From Alitta virens (Eukaryota; Annelida; Polychaeta; Phyllodocida; Nereididae): DNA of 64,000 nt. The position numbers were made by a program, and so were the translations under genes. Within the stretch, counting starts at the first letter, position 1, and each line of letters begins with the position of its first letter. Location: contig OW028574.1 of assembly GCA_932294295.1 (NCBI GenBank), positions 27,474,145 to 27,538,144 of the forward strand. Reading direction: 5' to 3'. Shown here piece after piece: positions 23,280-36,842 of this stretch. The notes beneath the pieces are model-generated. The model was not told the origin of the DNA. It ran no database searches and worked only from the letters and a program-made list of their open reading frames with translations.

Positions 23280-26200
23280 GACGAAGTGTGCATTATGATA
23301 ACCACGTGGGGCACTCGTGCGTAGCGGGGTCAAGGCCGTTGCAGAGAGCCAGGATGCTGACAAGAAAACAAACGACAACAACGCAACACCGAAGTGAAAT
23401 ACTCTATAGTAGCGTCAGGGAACGACGTGACACAGTAAAATGATCAAGAGTACACAGCCATGTAGGAAGTGCACTTAGCAGTGAGATGCCAGACTCACAG
23501 ACCGCGCCGATGAAGTAGTAAGTTAGGTCCACTTAGCACAGCCACTGAGAGACAGAGGACGAAGCGTGCAGTATGATAGCTACGTGGAGCACTCGTGCGT
23601 TGCGGGGTGAAGGCCGATGTAGAGGGCCAGGATGCTGACAAGAAAACTAACGACAACAACGCAACAATAAAGTGAAATACTCTATAATAGCCTTATAGAA
23701 TGACGTGGCACAGTTAAATTATCAAGAGTACACAGCCATGTAGGAAGTGCACTAAGCAGTGAGATGCCAGACTCACAGACCGCGCCGATTAAGTAGTAAG
23801 GTAGGTCCACTTGGCACAGCCAATCAGAGGCAGAGGACGAAGCGTGCATTATGATAGCCACGTGGGGCACTCGTGCGTAGCGGGGTCAAGGCCGTTGCAG
23901 AGGGAAGTGCACTTAGCAGTGAGATGCCAGACTCACAGGCCGCGCCGATGAAGTAGTAAGGTAGGTGCACTTAGCACAGCCAATGAGAGGAAGAGGACGA
24001 AGCGTGCATTATGATAACCAGGTGGGGCACTCGTGCGTAGCGGGGTCAAGGCCGTTGCAGAGAGCCAGGATGCTGACAAGAAAACAAACGACAACAACGC
24101 AACACCGAAGTGAAATACTCTATAGTAGCGTCAGGGAACGACGTGACACAGTTAAATTATCAAGAGTACACAGCCATGTAGGAAGTGCACTTAGCAGTGA
24201 GATGCCAGACTCAGAGACCGCGCCGATGAAGTAGTAAGTTAGGTCCACTTAGCACAGCCAATGAGAGGCAGAGGACGAAGCGTGCAATTAATAGCCACGT
24301 GGGGCACTCATGCGTAGCGGGGACAAGGCCATTGTAGAGGGCCAGGATGCTGAAAAGAAAACTAACGACAACAACGCAACACCGAAGTTAAATACTCTAT
24401 AATAGCCTTTTGCAACGACGTGGCACAGTTAAATTATCAAAAGTACACACACAGCCATGTAGGAAGTGCACTAAGCAGTGAGATGCCAGACTCGCAGACC
24501 GCGCCGATTAAGTAGTAAGGTAGGTCCACTTGGCACAGCCAATGAGAGGCAGAGGACGAAGCGTGCATTATGATAGCCACGTGGGGCACTCGTGCGTAGC
24601 GGGGTCAAGGCCGTTGCAGAGAGCCAGGATGCTGACAAGAAAACAAACGACAACAACGCAACACCGAAGTGAAATACTCTATAGTAGCGTCAGGGAACGA
24701 CGTGGCACAGTTGAATTATCAAGAGTACACAAAAATGTAGGAAGTGCACTTAGCAGTGAGATGCCAGACTCACAGGCCGCGCCGATGAAGTAGTAAGTAA
24801 GGTCCACTTAGCACAGCCAATGAGAGGCAGAGGACGAAGCGTGCATTATGATAGCCATGTGGGGCACTCGTGCGTAGCGGGGTCAAGGCCGTTGGAGAGG
24901 GCCAGGATGCTGACAAGAAAACTAATGACAACAACGCAACACCGAAGTTAAATACTCTATAATAGCCTTTTGGAACGAAGTGGCACAGTTAAATTATCAA
25001 GAGTACACAGCCATGTAGGAAGTGCACTTAGCAGTGAGATGCCAGACTCACACACCGCGCCGATTAAGCAGCAAGTTATGTCCACTTAGCACAGCCAATG
25101 AGAGGAAGAGGACGAAGCGTGCAATATGATAGCCACGCGGGGCAATCGTGCGTAGCGGTGTCAAGGCCGTTGTAGAGGGCCAGGATGCTGACAAGAAAAC
25201 TAACGACAACAACGCGACACCAAAGTGAAACACTCTATTATAGCCTTATGTTAGTCACGTGGGGCACTCGTGCGTAGCGGGGTCAAGGCCGTTGTAGAGG
25301 GCCAGGATGCTGACAAGAAAACCAACGACAACAACGCAACACTAAAGTGAAATACTCTATAATAGCCTTATGGAATGACGTGGCACAGTTAAATCATCAA
25401 GAGTACACAGCCATGTAGGAAGTGCACTTAGCAGTGAGTTGCCAGACCCACAGACCGCGCCAATTAAGTAGTAAGTTAGGTCCACTTAGCACAGCCAATG
25501 AGAGGCAGAGGACGAAGTGTGCATTATGATAGCCACGTGGGGCACTCGTGCGTAGCGGGGTCAAGGCCGTTGTAGAGGGCCAGGATGCTGACAAGAAAAC
25601 AAACGACAACAACGCAACACCGAAGTTAAATACTCTATAATAGCCTTTTGGAACGACGTGGCACAGTTAAATTATCAAGAGTACACACACAGCCATGTAG
25701 GAAGTGCACTTAGCAGTGAGATGCCAGACTCACAGGCCGCGCCGATTAAGCAGCAAGTTATGTCCACTTAGCACAGCCAATGAGAGGAAGAGGACGAAGC
25801 GTGCAATATGATAGCCACGAGGGGCACTCGTGCGTAGCGGTGTCAAGGCCGTTGTAGAGGGCCAGGATGCTGACAAGAAAACTAACGACAACAACGCGAC
25901 ACTAAAGTGAAACACTCTATAATAGCCTTATGTTAGTCACGTGGGGCACTCGTGCGTAGCGGGGTCAAGGCCGTTGTAGAGGGCCAGGATGCAGACAAGA
26001 AAACCAACGACAACAACGCAACACTAAAGTGAAATACTCTATAATAGCCTTATAGAATGACGTGGCACAGTTAAATTATCAAGAGTACACAGCCATGTAG
26101 GAAGTGCACTAAGCAGTGAGATGCCAGACTCACAGACCGCGCCGATGAAGTAGTAAGTTAGGTCCACTTAGCACAGCCAATGAGAGGCAGAGGACGAAGT

Positions 26201-29200
26201 GTGCATTATGATAACCACGTGGGGCACTCGTGCGTAGCGGGGTCAAGGCCGTTGTAGAGGGCCAGGATGCTGACAAGAAAACAAACGACAACAACGCAAC
26301 ACCGAAGTTAAATACTCTATAATAGCCTTTTGGAACGACGTGGCACAGTTAAATTATCAAGAGTACACACACAGCCATGTAGGAAGTGCACTTAGCAGTG
26401 AGATGCCAGACTCACAGGCCGCGCCGATTAAGCAGCAAGTTATGTCCACTTAGCACAGCCAATGAGAGGAAGAGGACGAAGCGTGCAATATGATAGCCAC
26501 GAGGGGCACTCGTGCGTAGCGGTGTCAAGGCCGTTGTAGAGGGCCAGGATGCTGACAAGAAAACTAACGACAACAACGCGACACTAAAGTGAAACACTCT
26601 ATAATAGCCTTATGTTAGTCACGTGGGGCACTCGTGCGTAGCGGGGTCAAGGCCGTTGTAGAGGGCCAGGATGCAGACAAGAAAACCAACGACAACAACG
26701 CAACACTAAAGTGAAATACTCTATAATAGCCTTATAGAATGACGTGGCACAGTTAAATTATCAAGAGTACACAGCCATGTAGGAAGTGCACTAAGCAGTG
26801 AGATGCCAGACTCACAGACCGCGCCGATGAAGTAGTAAGTTAGGTCCACTTAGCACAGCCAATGAGAGGCAGAGGACGAAGTGTGCATTATGATAACCAC
26901 GTGGGGCACTCGTGCGTAGCGGGGTCAAGGCCGTTGCAGAGAGCCAGGATGCTGACAAGAAAACTAACGACAACAACGCAACAATAAAGTGAAATACTCT
27001 ATAATAGCCTTATAGAATGACGTGGCACAGTTAAATTATCAAGAGTACACAGCCATGTAGGAAGTGCACTAAGCAGTGAGATGCCAGACTCACAGACCGC
27101 GCCGATTAAGTAGTAAGGTAGGTCCACTTGGCACAGCCAATCAGAGGCAGAGGACGAAGCGTGCATTATGATAGCCACGTGGGGCACTCGTGCGTAGCGG
27201 GGTCAAGGCCGTTGCAGAGGGAAGTGCACTTAGCAGTGAGATGCCAGACTCACAGGCCGCGCCGATGAAGTAGTAAGGTAGGTGCACTTAGCACAGCCAA
27301 TGAGAGGAAGAGGACGAAGCGTGCATTATGATAACCAGGTGGGGCACTCGTGCGTAGCGGGGTCAAGGCCGTTGCAGAGAGCCAGGATGCTGACAAGAAA
27401 ACAAACGACAACAACGCAACACCGAAGTGAAATACTCTATAGTAGCGTCAGGGAACGACGTGACACAGTTAAATTATCAAGAGTACACAGCCATGTAGGA
27501 AGTGCACTTAGCAGTGAGATGCCAGACTCAGAGACCGCGCCGATGAAGTAGTAAGTTAGGTCCACTTAGCACAGCCAATGAGAGGCAGAGGACGAAGCGT
27601 GCAATATGATAGCCACGTGGGGCACTCATGCGTAGCGGGGTCAAGGCCATTGTAGAGGGCCAGGATGCTGAAAAGAAAACTAACGACAACAACGCAACAC
27701 CGAAGTTAAATACTCTATAATAGCCTTTTGCAACGACGTGGCACAGTTAAATTATCAAAAGTACACACACAGCCATGTAGGAAGTGCACTAAGCAGTGAG
27801 ATGCCAGACTCGCAGACCGCGCCGATTAAGTAGTAAGGTAGGTCCACTTGGCACAGCCAATGAGAGGCAGAGGACGAAGCGTGCATTATGATAGCCACGT
27901 GGGGCACTCGTGCGTAGCGGGGTCAAGGCCGTTGCAGAGAGCCAGGATGCTGACAAGAAAACAAACGACAACAACGCAACACCGAAGTGAAATACTCTAT
28001 AGTAGCGTCAGGGAACGACGTGGCACAGTTGAATTATCAAGAGTACACAAAAATGTAGGAAGTGCACTTAGCAGTGAGATGCCAGACTCACAGGCCGCGC
28101 CGATGAAGTAGTAAGTAAGGTCCACTTAGCACAGCCAATGAGAGGCAGAGGACGAAGCGTGCATTATGATAGCCATGTGGGGCACTCGTGCGTAGCGGGG
28201 TCAAGGCCGTTGGAGAGGGCCAGGATGCTGACAAGAAAACTAATGACAACAACGCAACACCGAAGTTAAATACTCTATAATAGCCTTTTGGAACGAAGTG
28301 GCACAGTTAAATTATCAAGAGTACACAGCCATGTAGGAAGTGCACTTAGCAGTGAGATGCCAGACTCACACACCGCGCCGATTAAGCAGCAAGTTATGTC
28401 CACTTAGCACAGCCAATGAGAGGAAGAGGACGAAGCGTGCAATATGATAGCCACGTGGGGCAATCGTGCGTAGCGGTGTCAAGGCCGTTGTAGAGGGCCA
28501 GGATGCTGAGAAGAAAACTAACGACAACAACGCGACACCAAAGTGAAACACTCTATTATAGCCTTATGTTAGTCACGTGGGGCACTCGTGCGTAGCGGGG
28601 TCAAGGCCGTTGTAGAGGGCCAGGATGCTGACAAGAAAACCAACGACAACAACGCAACACTAAAGTGAAATACTCTATAATAGCCTCATGGAATGACGTG
28701 GCACAGTTAAATCATCAAGAGTACACACACACCCATGTAGGAAGTGCACTTAGCAGTGAGATGCCAGACCCACAGACCGCGCCAATTAAGTAGTAAGTTA
28801 GGTCCACTTAGCACAGCCAATAAGAGGCAGAGGACGAAGTGTGCATTATGATAGCCACGTGGGGCACTCGTGCGTAGCGGGGTCAAGGCCGTTGTAGAGG
28901 GCCAGGATGCTGACAAGAAAACTAACGACAACAACGCAACACCGAAGTTAAATACTCTATAATAGCCTTTTGGAACGACGTGGCACAGTTAAATTATCAA
29001 GAGTACACACACAGCCATGTAGGAAGTGCACTTAGCAGTGAGATGCCAGACTCACAGGCCGCGCCGATGAAGTAGTAAGGTAGGTGCACTTAGCACAGCC
29101 AATGAGAGGCAGAGGACGAAGTGTGCATTATGATAACCACGTGGGGCACTCGTGCGTAGCGGGGTCAAGGCCGTTGCAGAGAGCCAGGATGCTGACAAGA

Positions 29201-30389
29201 AAACAAACGACAACAACGCAACACCGAAGTGAAATACTCTATAGTAGCGTCAGGGAACGACGTGACACAGTAAAATGATCAAGAGTACACAGCCATGTAG
29301 GAAGTGCACTTAGCAGTGAGATGCCAGACTCACAGACCGCGCCGATGAAGTAGTAAGTTAGGTCCACTTAGCACAGCCACTGAGAGACAGAGGACGAAGC
29401 GTGCAGTATGATAGCTACGTGGAGCACTCGTGCGTTGCGGGGTGAAGGCCGATGTAGAGGGCCAGGATGCTGACAAGAAAACTAACGACAACAACGCAAC
29501 AATAAAGTGAAATACTCTATAATAGCCTTATAGAATGACGTGGCACAGTTAAATTATCAAGAGTACACAGCCATGTAGGAAGTGCACTAAGCAGTGAGAT
29601 GCCAGACTCACAGACCGCGCCGATTAAGTAGTAAGGTAGGTCCACTTGGCACAGCCAATCAGAGGCAGAGGACGAAGCGTGCATTATGATAGCCACGTGG
29701 GGCACTCGTGCGTAGCGGGGTCAAGGCCGTTGCAGAGGGAAGTGCACTTAGCAGTGAGATGCCAGACTCACAGGCCGCGCCGATGAAGTAGTAAGGTAGG
29801 TGCACTTAGCACAGCCAATGAGAGGAAGAGGACGAAGCGTGCATTATGATAACCAGGTGGGGCACTCGTGCGTAGCGGGGTCAAGGCCGTTGCAGAGAGC
29901 CAGGATGCTGACAAGAAAACAAACGACAACAACGCAACACCGAAGTGAAATACTCTATAGTAGCGTCAGGGAACGACGTGACACAGTTAAATTATCAAGA
30001 GTACACAGCCATGTAGGAAGTGCACTTAGCAGTGAGATGCCAGACTCAGAGACCGCGCCGATGAAGTAGTAAGTTAGGTCCACTTAGCACAGCCAATGAG
30101 AGGCAGAGGACGAAGCGTGCAATTAATAGCCACGTGGGGCACTCATGCGTAGCGGGGACAAGGCCATTGTAGAGGGCCAGGATGCTGAAAAGAAAACTAA
30201 CGACAACAACGCAACACCGAAGTTAAATACTCTATAATAGCCTTTTGCAACGACGTGGCACAGTTAAATTATCAAAAGTACACACACAGCCATGTAGGAA
30301 GTGCACTAAGCAGTGAGATGCCAGACTCGCAGACCGCGCCGATTAAGTAGTAAGGTAGGTCCACTTGGCACAGCCAATGAGAGGCAGAG
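23280..30389. repeat. 7,110-bp higher-order block, copy 1
   Basis: Order: e' tail; f 23,460; S160 23,738; i 23,898; j 24,176; a 24,457; b 24,735; c(+122) 25,013; d* 25,413; m(+122) 25,695; e'-like 26,095; m(+122) 26,377; e'/f 26,777; S160 27,055; i 27,215; j 27,493; a 27,775; b 28,053; c(+122) 28,331; d 28,735; e' 29,017; f 29,295; S160 29,573; i 29,733; j 30,011; start of an a/e' chimera 30,292. An inner 682-bp unit (m(+122) plus one 282-bp monomer) is duplicated at 25,695 and 26,377. The j monomer at 24,176 is 281 bp because of a GCAATTAATAGCC change that recurs at 30,120 and 31,395. Confidence 0.85.
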
Positions 30390-33300
30390 GACGAAGTGTG
30401 CATTATGATAACCACGTGGGGCACTCGTGCGTAGCGGGGTCAAGGCCGTTGCAGAGAGCCAGGATGCTGACAAGAAAACAAACGACAACAACGCAACACC
30501 GAAGTGAAATACTCTATAGTAGCGTCAGGGAACGACGTGACACAGTAAAATGATCAAGAGTACACAGCCATGTAGGAAGTGCACTTAGCAGTGAGATGCC
30601 AGACTCACAGACCGCGCCGATGAAGTAGTAAGTTAGGTCCACTTAGCACAGCCACTGAGAGACAGAGGACGAAGCGTGCAGTATGATAGCTACGTGGAGC
30701 ACTCGTGCGTTGCGGGGTGAAGGCCGATGTAGAGGGCCAGGATGCTGACAAGAAAACTAACGACAACAACGCAACAATAAAGTGAAATACTCTATAATAG
30801 CCTTATAGAATGACGTGGCACAGTTAAATTATCAAGAGTACACAGCCATGTAGGAAGTGCACTAAGCAGTGAGATGCCAGACTCACAGACCGCGCCGATT
30901 AAGTAGTAAGGTAGGTCCACTTGGCACAGCCAATCAGAGGCAGAGGACGAAGCGTGCATTATGATAGCCACGTGGGGCACTCGTGCGTAGCGGGGTCAAG
31001 GCCGTTGCAGAGGGAAGTGCACTTAGCAGTGAGATGCCAGACTCACAGGCCGCGCCGATGAAGTAGTAAGGTAGGTGCACTTAGCACAGCCAATGAGAGG
31101 AAGAGGACGAAGCGTGCATTATGATAACCAGGTGGGGCACTCGTGCGTAGCGGGGTCAAGGCCGTTGCAGAGAGCCAGGATGCTGACAAGAAAACAAACG
31201 ACAACAACGCAACACCGAAGTGAAATACTCTATAGTAGCGTCAGGGAACGACGTGACACAGTTAAATTATCAAGAGTACACAGCCATGTAGGAAGTGCAC
31301 TTAGCAGTGAGATGCCAGACTCAGAGACCGCGCCGATGAAGTAGTAAGTTAGGTCCACTTAGCACAGCCAATGAGAGGCAGAGGACGAAGCGTGCAATTA
31401 ATAGCCACGTGGGGCACTCATGCGTAGCGGGGACAAGGCCATTGTAGAGGGCCAGGATGCTGAAAAGAAAACTAACGACAACAACGCAACACCGAAGTTA
31501 AATACTCTATAATAGCCTTTTGCAACGACGTGGCACAGTTAAATTATCAAAAGTACACACACAGCCATGTAGGAAGTGCACTAAGCAGTGAGATGCCAGA
31601 CTCGCAGACCGCGCCGATTAAGTAGTAAGGTAGGTCCACTTGGCACAGCCAATGAGAGGCAGAGGACGAAGCGTGCATTATGATAGCCACGTGGGGCACT
31701 CGTGCGTAGCGGGGTCAAGGCCGTTGCAGAGAGCCAGGATGCTGACAAGAAAACAAACGACAACAACGCAACACCGAAGTGAAATACTCTATAGTAGCGT
31801 CAGGGAACGACGTGGCACAGTTGAATTATCAAGAGTACACAAAAATGTAGGAAGTGCACTTAGCAGTGAGATGCCAGACTCACAGGCCGCGCCGATGAAG
31901 TAGTAAGTAAGGTCCACTTAGCACAGCCAATGAGAGGCAGAGGACGAAGCGTGCATTATGATAGCCATGTGGGGCACTCGTGCGTAGCGGGGTCAAGGCC
32001 GTTGGAGAGGGCCAGGATGCTGACAAGAAAACTAATGACAACAACGCAACACCGAAGTTAAATACTCTATAATAGCCTTTTGGAACGAAGTGGCACAGTT
32101 AAATTATCAAGAGTACACAGCCATGTAGGAAGTGCACTTAGCAGTGAGATGCCAGACTCACACACCGCGCCGATTAAGCAGCAAGTTATGTCCACTTAGC
32201 ACAGCCAATGAGAGGAAGAGGACGAAGCGTGCAATATGATAGCCACGCGGGGCAATCGTGCGTAGCGGTGTCAAGGCCGTTGTAGAGGGCCAGGATGCTG
32301 ACAAGAAAACTAACGACAACAACGCGACACCAAAGTGAAACACTCTATTATAGCCTTATGTTAGTCACGTGGGGCACTCGTGCGTAGCGGGGTCAAGGCC
32401 GTTGTAGAGGGCCAGGATGCTGACAAGAAAACCAACGACAACAACGCAACACTAAAGTGAAATACTCTATAATAGCCTTATGGAATGACGTGGCACAGTT
32501 AAATCATCAAGAGTACACAGCCATGTAGGAAGTGCACTTAGCAGTGAGTTGCCAGACCCACAGACCGCGCCAATTAAGTAGTAAGTTAGGTCCACTTAGC
32601 ACAGCCAATGAGAGGCAGAGGACGAAGTGTGCATTATGATAGCCACGTGGGGCACTCGTGCGTAGCGGGGTCAAGGCCGTTGTAGAGGGCCAGGATGCTG
32701 ACAAGAAAACAAACGACAACAACGCAACACCGAAGTTAAATACTCTATAATAGCCTTTTGGAACGACGTGGCACAGTTAAATTATCAAGAGTACACACAC
32801 AGCCATGTAGGAAGTGCACTTAGCAGTGAGATGCCAGACTCACAGGCCGCGCCGATTAAGCAGCAAGTTATGTCCACTTAGCACAGCCAATGAGAGGAAG
32901 AGGACGAAGCGTGCAATATGATAGCCACGAGGGGCACTCGTGCGTAGCGGTGTCAAGGCCGTTGTAGAGGGCCAGGATGCTGACAAGAAAACTAACGACA
33001 ACAACGCGACACTAAAGTGAAACACTCTATAATAGCCTTATGTTAGTCACGTGGGGCACTCGTGCGTAGCGGGGTCAAGGCCGTTGTAGAGGGCCAGGAT
33101 GCAGACAAGAAAACCAACGACAACAACGCAACACTAAAGTGAAATACTCTATAATAGCCTTATAGAATGACGTGGCACAGTTAAATTATCAAGAGTACAC
33201 AGCCATGTAGGAAGTGCACTAAGCAGTGAGATGCCAGACTCACAGACCGCGCCGATGAAGTAGTAAGTTAGGTCCACTTAGCACAGCCAATGAGAGGCAG

Positions 33301-36300
33301 AGGACGAAGTGTGCATTATGATAACCACGTGGGGCACTCGTGCGTAGCGGGGTCAAGGCCGTTGTAGAGGGCCAGGATGCTGACAAGAAAACAAACGACA
33401 ACAACGCAACACCGAAGTTAAATACTCTATAATAGCCTTTTGGAACGACGTGGCACAGTTAAATTATCAAGAGTACACACACAGCCATGTAGGAAGTGCA
33501 CTTAGCAGTGAGATGCCAGACTCACAGGCCGCGCCGATTAAGCAGCAAGTTATGTCCACTTAGCACAGCCAATGAGAGGAAGAGGACGAAGCGTGCAATA
33601 TGATAGCCACGAGGGGCACTCGTGCGTAGCGGTGTCAAGGCCGTTGTAGAGGGCCAGGATGCTGACAAGAAAACTAACGACAACAACGCGACACTAAAGT
33701 GAAACACTCTATAATAGCCTTATGTTAGTCACGTGGGGCACTCGTGCGTAGCGGGGTCAAGGCCGTTGTAGAGGGCCAGGATGCAGACAAGAAAACCAAC
33801 GACAACAACGCAACACTAAAGTGAAATACTCTATAATAGCCTTATAGAATGACGTGGCACAGTTAAATTATCAAGAGTACACAGCCATGTAGGAAGTGCA
33901 CTAAGCAGTGAGATGCCAGACTCACAGACCGCGCCGATGAAGTAGTAAGTTAGGTCCACTTAGCACAGCCAATGAGAGGCAGAGGACGAAGTGTGCATTA
34001 TGATAACCACGTGGGGCACTCGTGCGTAGCGGGGTCAAGGCCGTTGCAGAGAGCCAGGATGCTGACAAGAAAACTAACGACAACAACGCAACAATAAAGT
34101 GAAATACTCTATAATAGCCTTATAGAATGACGTGGCACAGTTAAATTATCAAGAGTACACAGCCATGTAGGAAGTGCACTAAGCAGTGAGATGCCAGACT
34201 CACAGACCGCGCCGATTAAGTAGTAAGGTAGGTCCACTTGGCACAGCCAATCAGAGGCAGAGGACGAAGCGTGCATTATGATAGCCACGTGGGGCACTCG
34301 TGCGTAGCGGGGTCAAGGCCGTTGCAGAGGGAAGTGCACTTAGCAGTGAGATGCCAGACTCACAGGCCGCGCCGATGAAGTAGTAAGGTAGGTGCACTTA
34401 GCACAGCCAATGAGAGGAAGAGGACGAAGCGTGCATTATGATAACCAGGTGGGGCACTCGTGCGTAGCGGGGTCAAGGCCGTTGCAGAGAGCCAGGATGC
34501 TGACAAGAAAACAAACGACAACAACGCAACACCGAAGTGAAATACTCTATAGTAGCGTCAGGGAACGACGTGACACAGTTAAATTATCAAGAGTACACAG
34601 CCATGTAGGAAGTGCACTTAGCAGTGAGATGCCAGACTCAGAGACCGCGCCGATGAAGTAGTAAGTTAGGTCCACTTAGCACAGCCAATGAGAGGCAGAG
34701 GACGAAGCGTGCAATATGATAGCCACGTGGGGCACTCATGCGTAGCGGGGTCAAGGCCATTGTAGAGGGCCAGGATGCTGAAAAGAAAACTAACGACAAC
34801 AACGCAACACCGAAGTTAAATACTCTATAATAGCCTTTTGCAACGACGTGGCACAGTTAAATTATCAAAAGTACACACACAGCCATGTAGGAAGTGCACT
34901 AAGCAGTGAGATGCCAGACTCGCAGACCGCGCCGATTAAGTAGTAAGGTAGGTCCACTTGGCACAGCCAATGAGAGGCAGAGGACGAAGCGTGCATTATG
35001 ATAGCCACGTGGGGCACTCGTGCGTAGCGGGGTCAAGGCCGTTGCAGAGAGCCAGGATGCTGACAAGAAAACAAACGACAACAACGCAACACCGAAGTGA
35101 AATACTCTATAGTAGCGTCAGGGAACGACGTGGCACAGTTGAATTATCAAGAGTACACAAAAATGTAGGAAGTGCACTTAGCAGTGAGATGCCAGACTCA
35201 CAGGCCGCGCCGATGAAGTAGTAAGTAAGGTCCACTTAGCACAGCCAATGAGAGGCAGAGGACGAAGCGTGCATTATGATAGCCATGTGGGGCACTCGTG
35301 CGTAGCGGGGTCAAGGCCGTTGGAGAAGTCCAGGATGCTGACAAGAAAACTAATGACAACAACGCAACACCGAAGTTAAATACTCTATAATAGCCTTTTG
35401 GAACGAAGTGGCACAGTTAAATTATCAAGAGTACACAGCCATGTAGGAAGTGCACTTAGCAGTGAGATGCCAGACTCACACACCGCGCCGATTAAGCAGC
35501 AAGTTATGTCCACTTAGCACAGCCAATGAGAGGAAGAGGACGAAGCGTGCAATATGATAGCCACGTGGGGCAATCGTGCGTAGCGGTGTCAAGGCCGTTG
35601 TAGAGGGCCAGGATGCTGACAAGAAAACTAACGACAACAACGCGACACCAAAGTGAAACACTCTATTATAGCCTTATGTTAGTCACGTGGGGCACTCGTG
35701 CGTAGCGGGGTCAAGGCCGTTGTAGAGGGCCAGGATGCTGACAAGAAAACCAACGACAACAACGCAACACTAAAGTGAAATACTCTATAATAGCCTCATG
35801 GAATGACGTGGCACAGTTAAATCATCAAGAGTACACACACACCCATGTAGGAAGTGCACTTAGCAGTGAGATGCCAGACCCACAGACCGCGCCAATTAAG
35901 TAGTAAGTTAGGTCCACTTAGCACAGCCAATAAGAGGCAGAGGACGAAGTGTGCATTATGATAGCCACGTGGGGCACTCGTGCGTAGCGGGGTCAAGGCC
36001 GTTGTAGAGGGCCAGGATGCTGACAAGAAAACTAACGACAACAACGCAACACCGAAGTTAAATACTCTATAATAGCCTTTTGGAACGACGTGGCACAGTT
36101 AAATTATCAAGAGTACACACACAGCCATGTAGGAAGTGCACTTAGCAGTGAGATGCCAGACTCACAGGCCGCGCCGATGAAGTAGTAAGGTAGGTGCACT
36201 TAGCACAGCCAATGAGAGGAAGAGGACGAAGCATGCATTATGATAACCACGTGGGGCACTCGTGCGTAGCGGGGTCAAGGCCGTTGCAGAGAGCCAGGAT

Positions 36301-36842
36301 GCTGACAAGAAAACAAACGACAACAACGCAACACCGAAGTGAAATACTCTATAGTAGCGTCAGGGAACGACGTGACACAGTAAAATTATCAAGAGTACAC
36401 AGCCATGTAGGAAGTGCACTTAGCAGTGAGATGCCAGACTCACAGACCGCGCCGATGAAGTAGTAAGTTAGGTCCACTTAGCACAGCCAATGAGAGACAG
36501 AGGACGAAGCGTGCAGTATGATAGCTACGTGGGGCACTCGTGCGTTGCGGGGTGAAGGCCGATGTAGAGGGCCAGGATGCTGACAAGAAAACTAACGACA
36601 ACAACGCAACAATAAAGTGAAATACTCTATAATAGCCTTATAGAATGACGTGGCACAGTTAAATTATCAAGAGTACACAGCCATGTAGGAAGTGCACTAA
36701 GCAGTGAGATGCCAGACTCACAGACCGCGCCGATTAAGTAGTAAGGTAGGTCCACTTGGCACAGCCAATCAGAGGCAGAGGACGAAGCGTGCATTATGAT
36801 AGCCACGTGGGGCACTCGTGCGTAGCGGGGTCAAGGCCGTTG
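30390..36842. repeat. 7,110-bp higher-order block, copy 2 (shortened)
   Basis: Follows copy 1 at a constant 7,110-bp offset, including the inner 682-bp duplication (32,805 and 33,487). The order is f 30,570; S160 30,848; i 31,008; j 31,286; a 31,567, and so on to S160 36,683. From about 35,320 the subtype details differ from copy 1: AAGTCC in b at 35,326, and standard e instead of e' at 36,127. The right part therefore came from another block or was later exchanged. Homology stops near 36,842, where GTTGCAGAGG becomes GTTGTAGAGGG. Confidence 0.85.
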
